Positions 48,062 through 49,675 of a DNA stretch of 49,675 bases are shown in pieces. The first letter of the stretch is position 1. Each line of letters begins with the position of its first letter. A program made the translations under genes and the position numbers. The stretch is from Rhizobium redzepovicii (GTDB lineage: Bacteria > Pseudomonadota > Alphaproteobacteria > Rhizobiales > Rhizobiaceae). Under the pieces are notes generated by a model. That model was not told the DNA's origin and searched no databases. It saw only the letters and a list, made by a program, of their open reading frames with translations. The DNA is taken from assembly GCF_019793435.1 (NCBI RefSeq), contig NZ_JAILYH010000030.1:1-49675 (forward strand), in the 5' to 3' direction.

Positions 48062-48634
48062 TCACGAGGCCAGAACGCCGCTCTTCTTGGCGGTCCAGGT
48101 GGCGATATAGTCCATCAGGCCGGGGTTGAGGCAATCATACGGCTCGATACCGGATGCCTTCAACTGCGCTCTGACGGCGTCCATCTTCGAAGGATCGAAG
48201 CCACTTTCGATGATCGACGAGACGAAGGCCGCAAAGCCGGGCTTTGCCCAGCCGGTTTCTTGGAAGCGTTCGGGATGGACGAACGACAATCCCTGGAACG
48301 GATGTTCGCGCTCGACCGGCCCATACATATGCACGCCGCATTCCTTGCAGGCATGCCGCTGGATCAGGGCAGCAGGATCGACGACGGCGAGCTTGTCGCC
48401 GTTCTCCAGCACTTCGACGTTTTCGGTCGGCGCGACCGCCACGACCGAAAAGGCCGCACCCTCGGGCTTCCAGCACTTCGTGCAGCCGCAGGCGTGATTG
48501 TGGGCGATATCGCCCTTGATCCTGACCTTCACGGGATTACTGGTGCATTTGCACACCAGCGTCCCGCCTGAAAAGGCAGCGTCAGTCGCTCGAAAGCCTG
48601 AATCCACTGCCGGATGAATGGCTATGCTGCTCAT
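48062..48634 (-). CDS. gfa: S-(hydroxymethyl)glutathione synthase (formaldehyde-activating)
   Basis: A 190-residue zinc protein, started at the ATG at 48632-48634 with GGGAG seven bases upstream; the open frame further upstream does not fit the family. The zinc ligands are evident: VCKCTSNPV (near residue 28), HACGCTKCWKPEG near residue 48, and the HACKECGVHMYG cluster near residue 95. The length equals that of the Gfa family. Gfa is thought to speed or sequester the adduct of formaldehyde and glutathione, the substrate of FrmA. It follows fghA by 55 bp in the operon frmA-fghA-gfa. Adjacent betaine demethylation genes make a functional link likely. Confidence 0.93.
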   Translation of the reverse strand: MSSIAIHPAVDSGFRATDAAFSGGTLVCKCTSNPVKVRIKGDIAHNHACGCTKCWKPEGAAFSVVAVAPTENVEVLENGDKLAVVDPAALIQRHACKECGVHMYGPVEREHPFQGLSFVHPERFQETGWAKPGFAAFVSSIIESGFDPSKMDAVRAQLKASGIEPYDCLNPGLMDYIATWTAKKSGVLAS

Positions 48635-48689
48635 TGCTTTTCTCCCTTCCTCCCTGGCCGTTTGCGTTATGCCCGGCCGAGCTCTGCAA

Positions 48690-49526
48690 TCAATTCGCCA
48701 GCCTCTGCGCGTGCCAGCGCAGATGCCCCTCCATGAATGTCGAAATGAAAAAGTAGGAGTGGCCGTAGCCTTCCTGCATGCGAAGCCTGAGCGGAATGCC
48801 CGCCGCCTCGCAGGCTTGCCTGAGTTCATCGGGACGCAAGCCGTCCTCCAGGAAGCTGTCCGCCGTCCCCTGGTCGACGAAGAGTTCCGGGAACCGGTGC
48901 CCGTCTTCGATCAACGAGAAGGCGTCATAAGCCCGCCAGGTCTTTTCATCGGGCCCAAGATATTTCCGCAATGCCGGTTTCGACCAGCCGGACACCGAGG
49001 GATGGCTGATCGGCGCAAAGGCCGAGCAGCTGCGGAAGCGGTCCGGGTTCTTGAGCGCGATGGTGATTGCGCCATGTCCGCCCATTGAGTGGCCGAATAT
49101 CCCCTGGCGGTCCATATCGACGGGAAATTCTGCGGCAAGGAGGCGCGGCAGCTCGTCGGTGATGTAGCTGTACATGCGATAATTCGCCGAAAACGGCGGC
49201 TCGGTGGCGTCAACGTAAAAGCCGGCGCCCTTGCCGAACTGCCAATTGTCCGATTCATCCGGAACGTGGTCACCGCGGGGACTGGTATCCGGGCAGACGA
49301 CGATCAGTCCGAGCTCGGCCGCAAGCCGCCGATATTCGCCCTTGTCCATGACATTGGCATGCGTGCAGGTCAGGCCGGACAGATACCACAGCATCGGGCA
49401 ATTGCCCTTGGCCGCCTGCGGCGGCACGTATACCGCAAAGGTCATGTCGCAGTCGCAGGCCTCGGAGCGACTGACATAGACCCCTTGAGTGCCGCCATGA
49501 GATTTCTCGGTCGAGATGGTTTTCAT
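48690..49526 (-). CDS. fghA: S-formylglutathione hydrolase
   Basis: A 278-residue alpha/beta hydrolase (esterase D family). The nucleophile elbow is FGHSMGGHGAI with Ser147; the oxyanion region is WYLSGLTCTHANVMDKGEYR, and the catalytic His lies in the C-terminal QEGYGHSYFFISTF. Length and motifs are standard for FghA/FrmB. It hydrolyses S-formylglutathione to formate and glutathione in the cytoplasm, the second oxidation-linked step of glutathione-dependent formaldehyde disposal. The start codon lies three bases after the stop of the frmA gene, so translation is probably coupled. Confidence 0.95.
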   Translation of the reverse strand: MKTISTEKSHGGTQGVYVSRSEACDCDMTFAVYVPPQAAKGNCPMLWYLSGLTCTHANVMDKGEYRRLAAELGLIVVCPDTSPRGDHVPDESDNWQFGKGAGFYVDATEPPFSANYRMYSYITDELPRLLAAEFPVDMDRQGIFGHSMGGHGAITIALKNPDRFRSCSAFAPISHPSVSGWSKPALRKYLGPDEKTWRAYDAFSLIEDGHRFPELFVDQGTADSFLEDGLRPDELRQACEAAGIPLRLRMQEGYGHSYFFISTFMEGHLRWHAQRLAN

Positions 49527-49529
49527 GGC

Positions 49530-49675
<146 letters not shown>

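Overview
The window is about 49.7 kb of high-GC alphaproteobacterial DNA. It looks like Rhizobium (R. leguminosarum / R. etli group): dense short-spaced operons, many solute importers and amino-acid or sugar-acid catabolic genes, a PutA without the N-terminal DNA-binding domain paired with an Lrp-type PutR, and intergenic palindromic repeats of the rhizobial RIME kind. I saw no rRNA, tRNA, CRISPR array, insertion sequence or phage gene. The assignment rests on family recognition from memory, not on a database search.

Layout. (1) 1-4.1 kb: the 3' end of etfA, a DUF6522-type protein, an HPP/CBS membrane protein, a PtrR-like LysR regulator, and three small uncharacterised genes with striking palindromes around them. 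(2) 4.1-11.6 kb: a four-carbon acid-sugar (threonate/erythronate type) catabolic locus: tartrate/isopropylmalate-type dehydrogenase, OtnC decarboxylase and LacI repressor on the minus strand, then an MFS importer, LtnD, OtnI and OtnK on the plus strand. Three near-identical LacI-type operators lie between the divergent halves. (3) 12.1-23.3 kb: a HAD hydrolase, a complete peptide/opine-type ABC importer (binding protein, two permeases, fused double ATPase), then oxidase - aldehyde dehydrogenase - paralogous oxidase - Asp/Glu-racemase-like protein. The substrate is unknown. (4) 23.4-30.8 kb: a large chemoreceptor, PutA and divergent PutR. (5) 30.8-32.5 kb: a fusion of a left-handed beta-helix acyltransferase with a C-terminal helical domain I do not recognise. 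(6) 32.5-47.6 kb: a betaine-type locus. A LysR gene diverges from a Rieske oxygenase, its reductase and an M24-fold protein that closely resembles the DMSP lyase DddP. Facing it is a ten-gene minus-strand operon: GntR regulator, DapA-family lyase, aldehyde dehydrogenase, PuuB-like oxidase, betaine ABC importer (ProX, ProV, two ProW), a proline-racemase-superfamily enzyme with an unusual active site, and a GlxA/AraC-type regulator. (7) 48.0-49.7 kb: glutathione-dependent formaldehyde oxidation (gfa, fghA, 3' end of frmA).

How the parts may work together. In region 2 the threonate pathway is complete from import to DHAP. In region 6, import of a quaternary ammonium (or sulfonium) osmolyte, Rieske demethylation and further oxidation would release formaldehyde, which region 7 would oxidise to formate. 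If the substrate is a proline betaine, PutA in region 4 could take the demethylated proline. The most unusual element is the DddP-like protein with every metal ligand and the proposed catalytic Asp of DddP, embedded in a Rieske/betaine-transport setting. The most unusual enzyme variant is the proline-racemase-family protein with Gly in place of the second catalytic residue. A perfect operator palindrome and a well-formed promoter precede the ten-gene operon.
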